This document shows positions 40,983 to 49,635 of a DNA stretch of 64,000 bases, piece after piece. A model generated the notes under the pieces. The model searched no databases and had not been told where the DNA came from. It saw only the letters and a list, made by a program, of their open reading frames with translations. The stretch covers positions 124,001 to 188,000 of the forward strand of contig CAVTPG010000011.1 in assembly GCA_963736595.1 (NCBI GenBank), given 5' to 3'. Position 1 is the stretch's first letter, and each line of letters begins with the position of its first letter. A program made the position numbers and the translations under genes. This DNA is from Parapontixanthobacter sp963736595 (GTDB lineage Bacteria > Pseudomonadota > Alphaproteobacteria > Sphingomonadales > Sphingomonadaceae).

Positions 40983-43646
40983 ATGAATTACCTGACTGAC
41001 CGTCGCATTTCGTCCAATCGCAAGACTTTGCTGGCCGGTGCCGCCGTATTTGCATTGTCTTTGCCCGGAATGGCCATGGCGCAAGACGCCGGCGATCTGG
41101 AAATGGATGCCGATGAGATGCCGCTCGAAGAAGCGGCTCAGGACGATGCGGCAATGGCCGACAATGTCATCATTGTGACCGCGACCAAGCGTGAGCAGAC
41201 GTTGCAAGAAACGCCGATTTCCGTTTCGGTGACCAGCGGCGAGACGCTGGAGCAGGCGCAAATCCGCGATATTCTCGACTTGCAGACGGTCGCTCCGTCA
41301 CTTCGGGTGAGCCAGTTGCAAAGCTCTTCCAACACGACTTTCATCATTCGCGGTTTCGGTAACGGCGCGAACAATGTCGGTATCGAGCCTTCGGTCGGTG
41401 TGTTCATCGACGGCGTTTTCCGCTCGCGGACAGCCGGTTCGCTGAACGATCTGGCCAATGTGCAGCGGATCGAAGTGCTGCGCGGGCCGCAATCGACCCT
41501 GTTCGGCAAAAACGCTTCGGCGGGCGTTATCTCGGTCGTTACGCGGGAGCCGCAATTCGATTTCGGCGGCGGCATCGAAGTGGGCTATGGCCGGTTTAAC
41601 GATATTCGCGTCAAGGGCGACATCACCGGACCGCTGACCGACACGATCGCCGTGTCGTTCGATGGTAGCTACAATAAGCGCGATGGTTACGGCGATATCG
41701 TCAACCTCGATACCGACATCAACGATCGCAATCGCTGGACCGCGCGGGCGCAGGCCTTGTTCGAGCCGAACAGTGACCTCACTTTCCGTCTGATTGGCGA
41801 CTATTCCAAGATCGACGAAGTTTGCTGCATTGCAGGTAACGCTTTGTTCGGTCCCGCTACGCAGGCATTGTTCCTGTTGGGCGGTGCAGTCGATCCTGAA
41901 AACATCTTCAGTTACGACACGTTCCTGAACCGGGTTCCGGTGAACGACATCAGCAATTATGGTGTCTCTTTGCAAGGCGACTTCGATGTTGGCGCGCTGA
42001 CCTTTACCTCCATTACCTCCTATCGTGAGCTGGACAGCTTCCTCGATCAGGACATCGACTTTTCCAGCGCAGATCTGGCGTCGGAATCGCGCGATCAGCA
42101 GATTAACACCTTCACGCAGGAATTGCGGGTCGCAACGGATTTCGACGGACCGCTTAACTTCCTGTTTGGTGGGTTCTACTTCAAAGAAGATATCGAGCAG
42201 ACCAGCGATCTGACCAGTGGTGCGGATTTCCGCGGCTATGGTACGATTTTGGGCGGCGCTGCTACGGGCAATCCCGCTTTCAGTTTCAACCCTGTCGAGG
42301 CGGCTCTGGGCGCTCCGCAGAACAGCTTCCTGGCTGCGGGTCCGCTCACGTCGGAATTCTTCACTTTGGACAATGAATCCTGGTCGGTATTCGGCACGGT
42401 GGATTTCGAAGTGACCGACCGGCTGACGCTCACTGCCGGCTTTAACTACACGGACGATAAGAAAGACTTCGCGCTCGACGCAACCGCGTTCGATCCGATT
42501 TCAAACGTTAATTTTGCCGATGCCTTTATTGTTGGCGCAATCGGCTCTGCTGATCCAGCAGTCATTGCCGCATTTGCTCAAGCCAATCCAGCAGGGTTCG
42601 CTCAGATTGCGGCACTTTCTGCCACACCTTGCAGCCCGGCCAACCCACCTCCGGCATGTAACGCGCTCCTCGGTTTGACGGCGTTTCAATTCCAGCCGCC
42701 ATTCCTGAGCATTCCGAATGCGGTCGAGGATGGCCGCACTCGCGATGATGACTGGTCCTATACCCTTCGTGCGGCTTATGACGTGTCGGACAACGTCAAC
42801 GTGTATCTCTCTTATGCCACGGGCTTCAAGGCAAGTTCGGTGAACTTGTCACGCGATTCGCGTCCCTTGTTTGGCGACTTTATTCCAGGTCCGGCAAACA
42901 GCACGATCCTGGCACCGTCATCGCCAATCCGCGATGCCGGGCTGGCCGTGCCGAACTTGACCACCGGCTCACGTTTTGCCGGTCCTGAGGAAGCCAAAGT
43001 CTGGGAAGTTGGCCTCAAGGCGCAATTTGATCGCTTCGGCTTCAATCTGGCTCTGTTCGATCAATCGCTCGAAGGTTTTCAGGACTTCTTGTTTACCGGA
43101 ACTGGCTTCCAGCTTTCCAATGCAGGTGAGCAATCGGTCAAAGGTATCGAGTTTGATTCAACGATCAATCCTGCCGATCCGCTCGTATTTACATTCTCGA
43201 TGACCTATCTTGACCCGCTCTACGACAGCTTTGCGGAATCACCGGTTGGCGATTTGACGGGCTTGCGTCCGGCGAGCATTCCATCGTTTACGCTGGCGAC
43301 TTCGGCAGCCTACACGCATGAATTCGGCAATACCGGAAATGCTTTGATCGGCCGGATTGATTACAATCACGAAAGCAATACGCAGACGCTGAACGGTGTT
43401 TCGGGCTTTGGCGGCAATGACGCAGCTCAGGCGATTGCGAGCCGTTTCCGGCGGGAAGTCAATCTGGTAAATGCGTCGCTGACGCTGAAGCTGGACAATG
43501 GTTTCGAAGTCGGCGCATGGGCGCGTAACTTGCTGAACGATCAGTATATCCTGCAAATCTTCCCAAGTGTCGCGCAGGCTGGATCAGTCAGCGCGTATCC
43601 AAGTGCGCCACGGACTTACGGAGCGCTTGCCCGCTTCAAGTTCTAA
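40983..43646 (+). CDS. TonB-dependent receptor
   Basis: 887 residues. Signal peptide (LLAGAAVFALSLPGMAMAQ), an acidic linker, TonB-box-like ADNVIIVTATKREQTLQETP, then the plug (IRDILDLQTVAPSLRVS; FIIRGFGNGANNVGIEPSVGVFIDGVFRSR; RIEVLRGPQSTLFGKNASAGVISVVTREP) and a 22-strand barrel ending in Phe (RTYGALARFKF). It imports an unknown substrate across the outer membrane with TonB energy. Unusual is a Cys-containing extracellular insert (CSPANPPPACNALLG) and a CC pair earlier (EVCCIAGNALFG). ATG 40983 follows GAGAGGA; a TTG at 40974 is less likely. No transport partner is adjacent. Confidence 0.92.
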   Translation: MNYLTDRRISSNRKTLLAGAAVFALSLPGMAMAQDAGDLEMDADEMPLEEAAQDDAAMADNVIIVTATKREQTLQETPISVSVTSGETLEQAQIRDILDLQTVAPSLRVSQLQSSSNTTFIIRGFGNGANNVGIEPSVGVFIDGVFRSRTAGSLNDLANVQRIEVLRGPQSTLFGKNASAGVISVVTREPQFDFGGGIEVGYGRFNDIRVKGDITGPLTDTIAVSFDGSYNKRDGYGDIVNLDTDINDRNRWTARAQALFEPNSDLTFRLIGDYSKIDEVCCIAGNALFGPATQALFLLGGAVDPENIFSYDTFLNRVPVNDISNYGVSLQGDFDVGALTFTSITSYRELDSFLDQDIDFSSADLASESRDQQINTFTQELRVATDFDGPLNFLFGGFYFKEDIEQTSDLTSGADFRGYGTILGGAATGNPAFSFNPVEAALGAPQNSFLAAGPLTSEFFTLDNESWSVFGTVDFEVTDRLTLTAGFNYTDDKKDFALDATAFDPISNVNFADAFIVGAIGSADPAVIAAFAQANPAGFAQIAALSATPCSPANPPPACNALLGLTAFQFQPPFLSIPNAVEDGRTRDDDWSYTLRAAYDVSDNVNVYLSYATGFKASSVNLSRDSRPLFGDFIPGPANSTILAPSSPIRDAGLAVPNLTTGSRFAGPEEAKVWEVGLKAQFDRFGFNLALFDQSLEGFQDFLFTGTGFQLSNAGEQSVKGIEFDSTINPADPLVFTFSMTYLDPLYDSFAESPVGDLTGLRPASIPSFTLATSAAYTHEFGNTGNALIGRIDYNHESNTQTLNGVSGFGGNDAAQAIASRFRREVNLVNASLTLKLDNGFEVGAWARNLLNDQYILQIFPSVAQAGSVSAYPSAPRTYGALARFKF

Positions 43647-43667
43647 CTCACACTGTCACAAATCAAG

Positions 43668-43698
43668 AAAAGGGTCGCCATCATGGCGGCCCTTTTTT
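43668..43698 (+). terminator. Rho-independent terminator after the TonB receptor
   Basis: A-rich start, then GGGTCGCC - ATCAT - GGCGGCCC (one G-T pair in the stem) and six T residues. It lies 22 bases after the receptor stop and 40 bases before the stop of the convergent ABC permease gene. On the minus strand the A-run before the hairpin gives a T-tract too, so it may terminate both. Confidence 0.8.
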
Positions 43699-43737
43699 GC
43701 GCGCAGCGTGTGCAGGATTAGCGAGAGCTTTGCAGCA

Positions 43738-46272
43738 TTAAAGAGTGCGCAAGGCCTGCGCTGGTTTGGCGCGCAACAGCGGCAGCGACCCGATCAGCGA
43801 GAACGCCAGCACCACTGCGAGGCCCATTCCCAGCACGCCCAGTACTGCGCCCCAGTCCGGCAACCAATCAAACTCGAACATTTGCGTGATGACCAGCCAT
43901 GCCAGCAAACTTCCAAGACCGAGCGCAACGCCCGCCAGAATTAGCGTCAGCAGGCCGTATTCGATCAGCTGCATCGCCAGAATTTGCCTGCGGTTCGCGC
44001 CCAGCACACGGAAGATCACTGTATCGTAAGTCCGCGCCGCCCGCGCCGATGCAATCGCGCCCAGCAGCACGGCAAGACCGGCCAGCACGGCAACAGATGC
44101 CGCAGCGAGAGTAGCCAGTCCCACTTGGCTCAAAATCGTGCGCGCCTGCACCAGCACTTGGCCGATCTCGATCACGGAACTGGACGGAAATGCCTGCACG
44201 AGCTCGCGCAGCAAGCTGCCCGTTTCGGCAGCGTCATCCAGCTCGATCGTAGCGGAGAAATTGTGCGGCGCATCTTCCAGCGCGTTGGGCGAGAACACAA
44301 ACACATTGTTGAAACCCATCGAATCCCAATCGATCCGGCGGAAGCTGGCGACGCGGGCCATGCGCTCGACCCCCAACACTGCGACGCTGAGATAATCTCC
44401 GATCTGCAATCCGGTCGCTTCGGCGAAATCAGCATCGATCGATACCAGCGGCTCGCCCGCGTGCTCGGCTTGCCACCATGCGCCTTGGGTAATGGTGTTG
44501 CCTTCCGGCACGTCGCGTGAATAAGTCAGCCCGCGTTCGCCGCGTAGCGCCCATGCGCCGTCGGGTAAGTCGTCCAGCTCTGCGACGATCTGCATATCGT
44601 CTCGCGGGCCGAACGCGATGACAGCGCCCCGTAATGAGGGGATCGACCGAATGTCGGCGTTCTCGTCGCTTTGTGTCACGACATTTTCAAATTCGGCCAA
44701 GCGATCACGCGGGATGTCCAGCACGAAATAATCAGGAGCCTGCGCGGGAACGCGGCTTTGAATATTACCGTCGATGCTGGATTGCATCGCGGCCAGCAAC
44801 ACAAAGGCTGACAGTCCGAAGCCCAATGCAGTGACCAATGCGCCGGTACTTGAGCCGGGCCGATGCAAATTCGCGAGCGCGTTTCGCACAATAGGGCTGG
44901 CGGGGCGGGGCAAGGCCGCAGCCAGTTTGCGGATCGCGAAGCCCAGCAGGGCAAGCAGGCCGAGAACCCCAGCCGCTCCGGCCAGAAATGCAGCTGACAT
45001 CAGCGGTCTGCTCGATGTCAGCAGGGTAATGGCGATGATAGCGATTAGCCCTCCGGCCACCCATCCCAGCGCCTGACGATTGCGGGCGAGCGGCGCGACA
45101 CGCGCGCGCATCAAGGCCATTGCGGGATAGTCGCGGGCGCGCAGCAGCGGCGGCGCGGCAAAGATCAGCGCGACTAGCAAGCCGTAAGCCAGTGCGACCA
45201 GCAGGGCGACAGGATCGATCACAAAGCTGGTATCGACGGGCAGCAATCCCTTCAACGCGCTTGCCAAAATCGGAGTGGTGGCAATGCCTGCCAGCAATCC
45301 TGCGAGGCTGCCGATCATGGCCGCAGCCGCAATCTGCAGCAGGTAGATGCGCGCAATATCGCCTGAACTTGCGCCAAGTATTTTAAGTGTGGCAATACTT
45401 TGCCGCCGCGCTTCCAGATAGGAGGTAACGCCGCCGCCAATACCAATGCCTGCTATGACGAGCGCCGCCAGCCCGACCAGCGTCAAAAATTCGCTCATCC
45501 GCCCGACAAAGCGATCCGCACCCGGCGCGGCATTATCGCGGGTGCGAAATTCAAAGCCGTTGGTGGAAAACTGCGTTTGCAGGCCTTCGACGACCTGCTC
45601 AGGGTCGCGGTTTTGATTATCGAAAGCAATGCGATATTTGCTGCGAAATTGCGATCCGAGCGCAGTTAATCCAGCGCTTTCGGGAAAGCTCTCGCGCACG
45701 ATGACCGTGGGGCCAAGCTGGAAACCTTCCCCCAGCCGATCAGGCTCACGCTCGATGATACCGCCCGCGACCAACTGCCGCGTGCCGATGGTGAAACTAT
45801 CACCGATGGCAATGTCGAGCCGATCCATCGCGCCTTGCGACATCCACGCTTCGCCCTCGGCAGGCGCTTCGACGCTACGGCCATCAGCCAAAATCAGCGC
45901 ACCATAGAGCGGGTAAGCGTCGTCGATTGCTTTTAATTCGACCGGCGCAGCATTGCCATTGGCCTGCGCGACGGCTTGCAAGCGAGTGCCGCCTGACACC
46001 GTGCCAAGCTGCGACAGCGCCTCAATTTCCACGTCGGACAGGCCGCGCTGCCACACGCTGACCTGAATGTCGCCGCCCAGCAATTCCTGTCCGCGCCCTG
46101 CCAGTTCGTTCTCGATTGCTGCGGTCAATGTGCCGATCGCGGCCAAAGCTCCGGTTCCAAGAAACAGGCACACCAGCAACAATCGCAATCCGCGAAATCG
46201 GGCGTTCAAGTCACGTCGCGCAATTTTCCATGCCGTGCCCCAAGACATCTGGCTGGCGGTTGCCTCTGCCAT
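43738..46272 (-). CDS. FtsX-like ABC permease (YbbP type)
   Basis: 844 residues. Two FtsX/MacB-type permease halves with ten membrane helices in a YbbP-like arrangement: N-terminal helix LRLLLVCLFLGTGALAAIG, large periplasmic domain (GQELLGGDIQVSVWQRGL; QGAMDRLDIAIGDSFTIGTRQLV), helices 2-4 around GLAALVIAGIGIGGGVTSYLEARR, four further helices, a second periplasmic domain, and the last three. Start chosen at the ATG in TAATG with the upstream ATPase stop; an upstream extension was rejected. YbbAP systems are thought to act mechanically on periplasmic or lipid substrates rather than import. Partner ATPase and divergent tesA match the Escherichia coli gene order. Confidence 0.88.
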   Translation of the reverse strand: MAEATASQMSWGTAWKIARRDLNARFRGLRLLLVCLFLGTGALAAIGTLTAAIENELAGRGQELLGGDIQVSVWQRGLSDVEIEALSQLGTVSGGTRLQAVAQANGNAAPVELKAIDDAYPLYGALILADGRSVEAPAEGEAWMSQGAMDRLDIAIGDSFTIGTRQLVAGGIIEREPDRLGEGFQLGPTVIVRESFPESAGLTALGSQFRSKYRIAFDNQNRDPEQVVEGLQTQFSTNGFEFRTRDNAAPGADRFVGRMSEFLTLVGLAALVIAGIGIGGGVTSYLEARRQSIATLKILGASSGDIARIYLLQIAAAAMIGSLAGLLAGIATTPILASALKGLLPVDTSFVIDPVALLVALAYGLLVALIFAAPPLLRARDYPAMALMRARVAPLARNRQALGWVAGGLIAIIAITLLTSSRPLMSAAFLAGAAGVLGLLALLGFAIRKLAAALPRPASPIVRNALANLHRPGSSTGALVTALGFGLSAFVLLAAMQSSIDGNIQSRVPAQAPDYFVLDIPRDRLAEFENVVTQSDENADIRSIPSLRGAVIAFGPRDDMQIVAELDDLPDGAWALRGERGLTYSRDVPEGNTITQGAWWQAEHAGEPLVSIDADFAEATGLQIGDYLSVAVLGVERMARVASFRRIDWDSMGFNNVFVFSPNALEDAPHNFSATIELDDAAETGSLLRELVQAFPSSSVIEIGQVLVQARTILSQVGLATLAAASVAVLAGLAVLLGAIASARAARTYDTVIFRVLGANRRQILAMQLIEYGLLTLILAGVALGLGSLLAWLVITQMFEFDWLPDWGAVLGVLGMGLAVVLAFSLIGSLPLLRAKPAQALRTL

Positions 46273-46970
46273 TATTCCGTCCGATCTGCGGTATCGGTCG
46301 CGATCCGTCCATCTTCCAGCGTGATGACGCGTTCGCACAGTGCTGCCAGCTCAGGATCATGTGTGATGACCAGCATCGTCGCATCCATTTCCTTGCGGCG
46401 CGCAAACAGCAAATCGACGATCGTCTCACCGGTTTTCTGGTCGAGATTGCCGGTCGGCTCGTCCGCAAAAACAATGTCGGGACGCGATGCCAGAGCGCGG
46501 GCAACGGCCACTCGCTGCTGCTCACCGCCGGATAATTGTTGCGGGTAATGGCCAAGGCGGTGACCTAGGCCGACCGCTTCCAATTCGGCGCTGGCACGCG
46601 CTTGTGCATCAACAATTCCGGCCAATTCCATAGGTGTTGCCACGTTTTCAAGCGCGGTCATGGTCGGCAAAAGGTGAAAGGCTTGCAGCACGATCCCGAT
46701 GCGGCCACGCCGCGCGACGGCCAAAGCATCCTCGTCCATTTGGGCAAAGTCCTGTCCGGCGACTTGCAGCGTGCCGCTGGTGGCACGCTCTAGCCCTGAT
46801 AAAACCGCCATTAGAGAGCTTTTGCCAGATCCTGACGGTCCAAGCAAAGCGACGGTGTTGCCCATGCCGACTGACAAGTCGATGCCGCGCAAGATGTTGA
46901 CGGGTGCGTCGTCCGATCCCAAAGTCAGGGTCAGGTCGCGCGCTTCTATTGCATATTCCGGGTGTTTCAC
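46272..46970 (-). CDS. ABC transporter ATPase (YbbA/LolD type)
   Basis: 232 residues, beginning at GTG 46970 (VKHPEYAIEARDLTLTLG); a 76-residue upstream extension looks non-coding. Walker A is LLGPSGSGKSSLMAVLSG, Q-loop GIVLQAFHLLPTMTALENV, signature QLSGGEQQRVAVARALA, Walker B IVFADEPTGNLD, with the H-loop in VITHD. This MacB/LolD-subtype ATPase powers the permease encoded next, whose ATG overlaps its stop by one base. It diverges from the esterase gene with 58 bases between starts. Confidence 0.92.
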   Translation of the reverse strand: MKHPEYAIEARDLTLTLGSDDAPVNILRGIDLSVGMGNTVALLGPSGSGKSSLMAVLSGLERATSGTLQVAGQDFAQMDEDALAVARRGRIGIVLQAFHLLPTMTALENVATPMELAGIVDAQARASAELEAVGLGHRLGHYPQQLSGGEQQRVAVARALASRPDIVFADEPTGNLDQKTGETIVDLLFARRKEMDATMLVITHDPELAALCERVITLEDGRIATDTADRTE

Positions 46971-47028
46971 GCATTTGCGGTGGCATAGGCTTAGGCTGCG
47001 CACAAGCCCGCAAAAAGGAAGTCCGTCG

Positions 47029-47733
47029 ATGCCAAAGCCGCTCTTGTCGAAAATCGTGCTAATTCTGTCTGCATTTGTGCTGGCCGGATGCGAAAGCGAG
47101 ACGGTGGAGGGCAACGCGCCAGAGGCCTTGGAAACGGCGGAAATCCAAGCAGAATTGCCCGTAGTCGGCCCGGAAAAGCGCATCCTCGCATTCGGCAACA
47201 GCTTGTTTGCCGGCTACAATGTCGAGGACAGCGAGAGCTATCCCGCAGTCCTGCAATCGGTGCTGCGCGCAGAGGGGATCAACGCCAATGTCGTGAATGC
47301 CGGAGTGTCCGGAAATACCACTGCTGCAGGGCGCGACCGCCTCGCATTTACGCTGGATTCCCAGGATGTTAAGCCCGATCTTGTGATCTTGGAGCTGGGC
47401 GGGAATGATCTGTTGCGCAGCCTGTCTCCGGCACAGACGCGCGAAAATCTGGCGGCGATGCTGAGCGAATTGCAGCAGCGTGACATCCCGGTTTTGCTGA
47501 TGGGAATGCGCGCGCCGCCCAATCTGGGCACGGATTTCGTGCAAGAATTCGACGCGATTTATCCTGAACTATCAAAGCAATACGACGCCGACCTGGTGCC
47601 GTTTTTCCTCGAAGCTATCTATACGAAGCCGGAATTGATCCAGTCCGATCGGGTGCATCCGACCGCCGAAGGCATCGAAGTTTTGGTGCAGGATACCGCC
47701 GATGAAGTGCGGGCAGCGCTCGATATTCCATAA
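47029..47733 (+). CDS. tesA: TesA-type GDSL arylesterase lipoprotein
   Basis: 234 residues. A lipoprotein signal (LSKIVLILSAFVLAGC) starts the protein. The SGNH-hydrolase blocks are ILAFGNSLFAGYNVEDSESY (block I, GNS in place of GDS), VNAGVSGNTTAAGRDR (block II), ILELGGNDLLRS (block III) and DRVHPTAEGIEVL (block V with Asp and His). It would be a periplasmic or membrane-attached esterase/lysophospholipase. The catalytic Ser follows Asn rather than Asp, a known minor variant. Divergent neighbour of the YbbAP transporter, an association also seen in enterobacteria. Confidence 0.86.
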   Translation: MPKPLLSKIVLILSAFVLAGCESETVEGNAPEALETAEIQAELPVVGPEKRILAFGNSLFAGYNVEDSESYPAVLQSVLRAEGINANVVNAGVSGNTTAAGRDRLAFTLDSQDVKPDLVILELGGNDLLRSLSPAQTRENLAAMLSELQQRDIPVLLMGMRAPPNLGTDFVQEFDAIYPELSKQYDADLVPFFLEAIYTKPELIQSDRVHPTAEGIEVLVQDTADEVRAALDIP

Positions 47734-47734
47734 T

Positions 47735-47779
47735 GCGCTACAAGCCATAAAGCGCCACAAGCCATAACGCGTTACAAAG
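47735..47779. repeat. 17-base tandem repeat after tesA
   Basis: Just after the tesA stop the sequence reads GCGCTACAAGCCATAAA, then GCGCCACAAGCCATAAC, then a partial GCGTTACAAAG. The first two units differ at two positions. It lies between convergent tesA and recF in a gap of about 100 bases. The remaining part of the gap (CCCTAGAGG near 47790) shows nothing else. Short minisatellite of unknown role. Confidence 0.7.
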
Positions 47780-47835
47780 ATGTCTAAACGACCCCTAGAG
47801 GTATCGAGCCGCCATTAACTCGGCCAGAAATGCCA

Positions 47836-48936
47836 TTACAAAGCAATCGCCCGACCCTCCGCGATCCGCCACACTGATGCGCTCGGCAAAATGCCTTCGA
47901 ACGCTGCTACTTCCGTTCCCGTCATCCAGATTTGAGCAGCGCCATCTGCCAGTCGCTCGAACAAGGCCGCACGTCGCAACGGATCGAGATGCGCCGCCAC
48001 TTCGTCGAGCAGCAATATGCTGGCACGCCCTTTCTCGGCCAGCGATCCATGCGCCAGTGTAATCGCGATCAGCATCGCCTTTTGCTCGCCAGTCGAACAT
48101 TGCGCAGCCGGAACCTGCTTAGCGGCATAGACCACCTCCAGCTCATCGCGATGCGGGCCGATCAACGTCCGCCGTGCCGCCCGCTCCCGCGTCCGACCAT
48201 GAAATAGCGCCGATGCGAATTGCTCTTCGATCAAAGGACCGCGCGGCACATAGGTAAGGGCAGGGCGTGCAAATGGTTCTGAGGGCGCATCGGACAACGC
48301 CGCTGACAGTCCTTCGATCAATCGTGCCCGCCCTTGTGCCAGCAGCGCGCCATGCTGAGCCATTTGCGCTTCGATCCCGTCCAGCCAGGCAGGCTCCGGC
48401 CCGATATCATCGGACAGCAGCTTGTTCCGCTCTCGCAAAGCCGCACTATAGCGCGCCGCGTGCGAAGCATGGGCAGGGTCGATTGCCACGGCCAGCCGGT
48501 CCATATAGCGCCGCCGCCCGCCCGCACTATCGGTGAACAGGCGATCCATCGCCGGGGTGAGCCAGCCGACCGACAGCCATTCGCCCAAGGCAACCGCGCT
48601 GGTCGCAGCGCGATTAACGCGCACCAGTCGGCGGCCTGGTCTGGCGGCTTCGGTATAAGTGCCCAGCCGCACCGGATCATCCTTGCCGCTGCCCTCCAAG
48701 TCTGCTGCGCTAAGATCCGCGCCGACACGAAAGCCGCCGTCCGATCCAGTCAACGCCATGTCAGGCAGGGGCGCACGGCGCAGTCCGCGACCCGGCGCGA
48801 GCAACGACAGGGCTTCCAGCACATTTGTTTTGCCCGCGCCATTTTCTCCGACCAGCAGATTGAATTGCCCTGTGCCGTCCAGCGTCGTGGCACCATGATT
48901 GCGAAAATCGGTAAGGGAAATGCGGTCGAGCGACAT
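47836..48936 (-). CDS. recF: DNA replication/repair protein RecF
   Basis: 366 residues. SMC-like ATPase: Walker A LLVGENGAGKTNVLEAL, ABC-type signature CSTGEQKAMLIAITLAHG, Walker B SILLLDEVAAHLDPLRR, and the start LTDFRNHGATTLD typical of RecF. With RecOR it loads RecA on gapped DNA. The start at MSLDRISLTDF (48936) was chosen over a longer frame. The gene is not next to dnaA/dnaN/gyrB here; upstream 218 bases separate it from the plus-strand PspC pair. Confidence 0.93.
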   Translation of the reverse strand: MSLDRISLTDFRNHGATTLDGTGQFNLLVGENGAGKTNVLEALSLLAPGRGLRRAPLPDMALTGSDGGFRVGADLSAADLEGSGKDDPVRLGTYTEAARPGRRLVRVNRAATSAVALGEWLSVGWLTPAMDRLFTDSAGGRRRYMDRLAVAIDPAHASHAARYSAALRERNKLLSDDIGPEPAWLDGIEAQMAQHGALLAQGRARLIEGLSAALSDAPSEPFARPALTYVPRGPLIEEQFASALFHGRTRERAARRTLIGPHRDELEVVYAAKQVPAAQCSTGEQKAMLIAITLAHGSLAEKGRASILLLDEVAAHLDPLRRAALFERLADGAAQIWMTGTEVAAFEGILPSASVWRIAEGRAIAL

Positions 48937-49154
48937 AAAAATTGCCTTATCGCCGACGCTTAATCCGCGCCACCTGAAAGCGATATCCAAATGTTGGTGA
49001 AATTTCCCAACATTGCGCATTGATGAACATAGCGCACTTGGTCAAATTGGTGAACAATGGCTGAATACTGGGGTTTTTCAAAACTGGCACGCCCTATGCA
49101 ATGTATCCGGTGTAGCCGCGAAACGGTTTCGCAGCTCTCTAAAAGGAAAACATC

Positions 49155-49286
49155 ATGAACGCTCTCAACGTATTCAGCAGCAAGATCGTCGCAGCCGTAT
49201 CATCCGTTGCCATCTCTGCTTTCGTCTTCGCAGTTGCCATCGCTCCTGCCATTCCAAATGCAGCCGGTTCGGGAATGCTCGCATGA
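49155..49286 (+). CDS. 43-residue hydrophobic small protein
   Basis: Starts at ATG 49155 with AAAAGGA eight bases upstream; the reading is MNALNVFSSKIVAAVSSVAI then SAFVFAVAIAPAIPNAAGSG and MLA. It is a single hydrophobic helix, possibly a signal-peptide-like or membrane peptide. The stop overlaps the PspC-gene ATG by four bases (ATGA), so it is translationally coupled to it. This coupling and the good ribosome site argue that it is real. Function unknown. Confidence 0.7.
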   Translation: MNALNVFSSKIVAAVSSVAISAFVFAVAIAPAIPNAAGSGMLA

Positions 49287-49498
49287 ACGACCTGCGTATG
49301 AAATCCGACGGCGGACCACCTGCCAAAAACTTTCGCCTCGACCAGTCACATGGCAAAATCATGGGCGTCTGTGCAGGGATCGGCAACTACTTCGGTGTCG
49401 ATACCACGATGGTCCGCATCGCATTTGCCCTCGGCGCATTTATCAGCGTCGGCACATTTGGCCTGATCTATCTCGCCATCGGGCTGATCGCAGACTAG
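49283..49498 (+). CDS. PspC-domain membrane protein
   Basis: 71 residues. It reads FRLDQSHGKIMGVCAGIGNY FGVDTTMVRI with a split, then AFALGAFISVGTFGLIYLAIGLI, the PspC signature of a small amphipathic start plus two membrane helices. PspC proteins are usually envelope-stress sensors or toxin-like partners with PspB. Here no pspA/B/F is visible next to it; instead the partner is a 43-residue hydrophobic protein. Start at ATG 49283 is set by overlap with the upstream stop. Downstream 49499-49635 holds three imperfect GC-rich hairpins but no gene. Confidence 0.85.
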   Translation: MNDLRMKSDGGPPAKNFRLDQSHGKIMGVCAGIGNYFGVDTTMVRIAFALGAFISVGTFGLIYLAIGLIAD

Positions 49499-49635
49499 GG
49501 GCTGCGGGGATCATCACCCGCGGCCCACCCGACCAAGCTGACCGAAAGCCACGGTCGGAACAACGAAGAATTCGAACGAATAGCAAGAGCGCGCAAAGTG
49601 CGCCTTGCTTGGTAAGGCGGCCCGAACCGCCGCTG

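Noticed and set aside
49499..49635. Strong bidirectional terminator after the PspC gene
   Set aside because: Three GC-rich imperfect hairpins exist but none is followed by a T-run on either strand, so I do not call a terminator.
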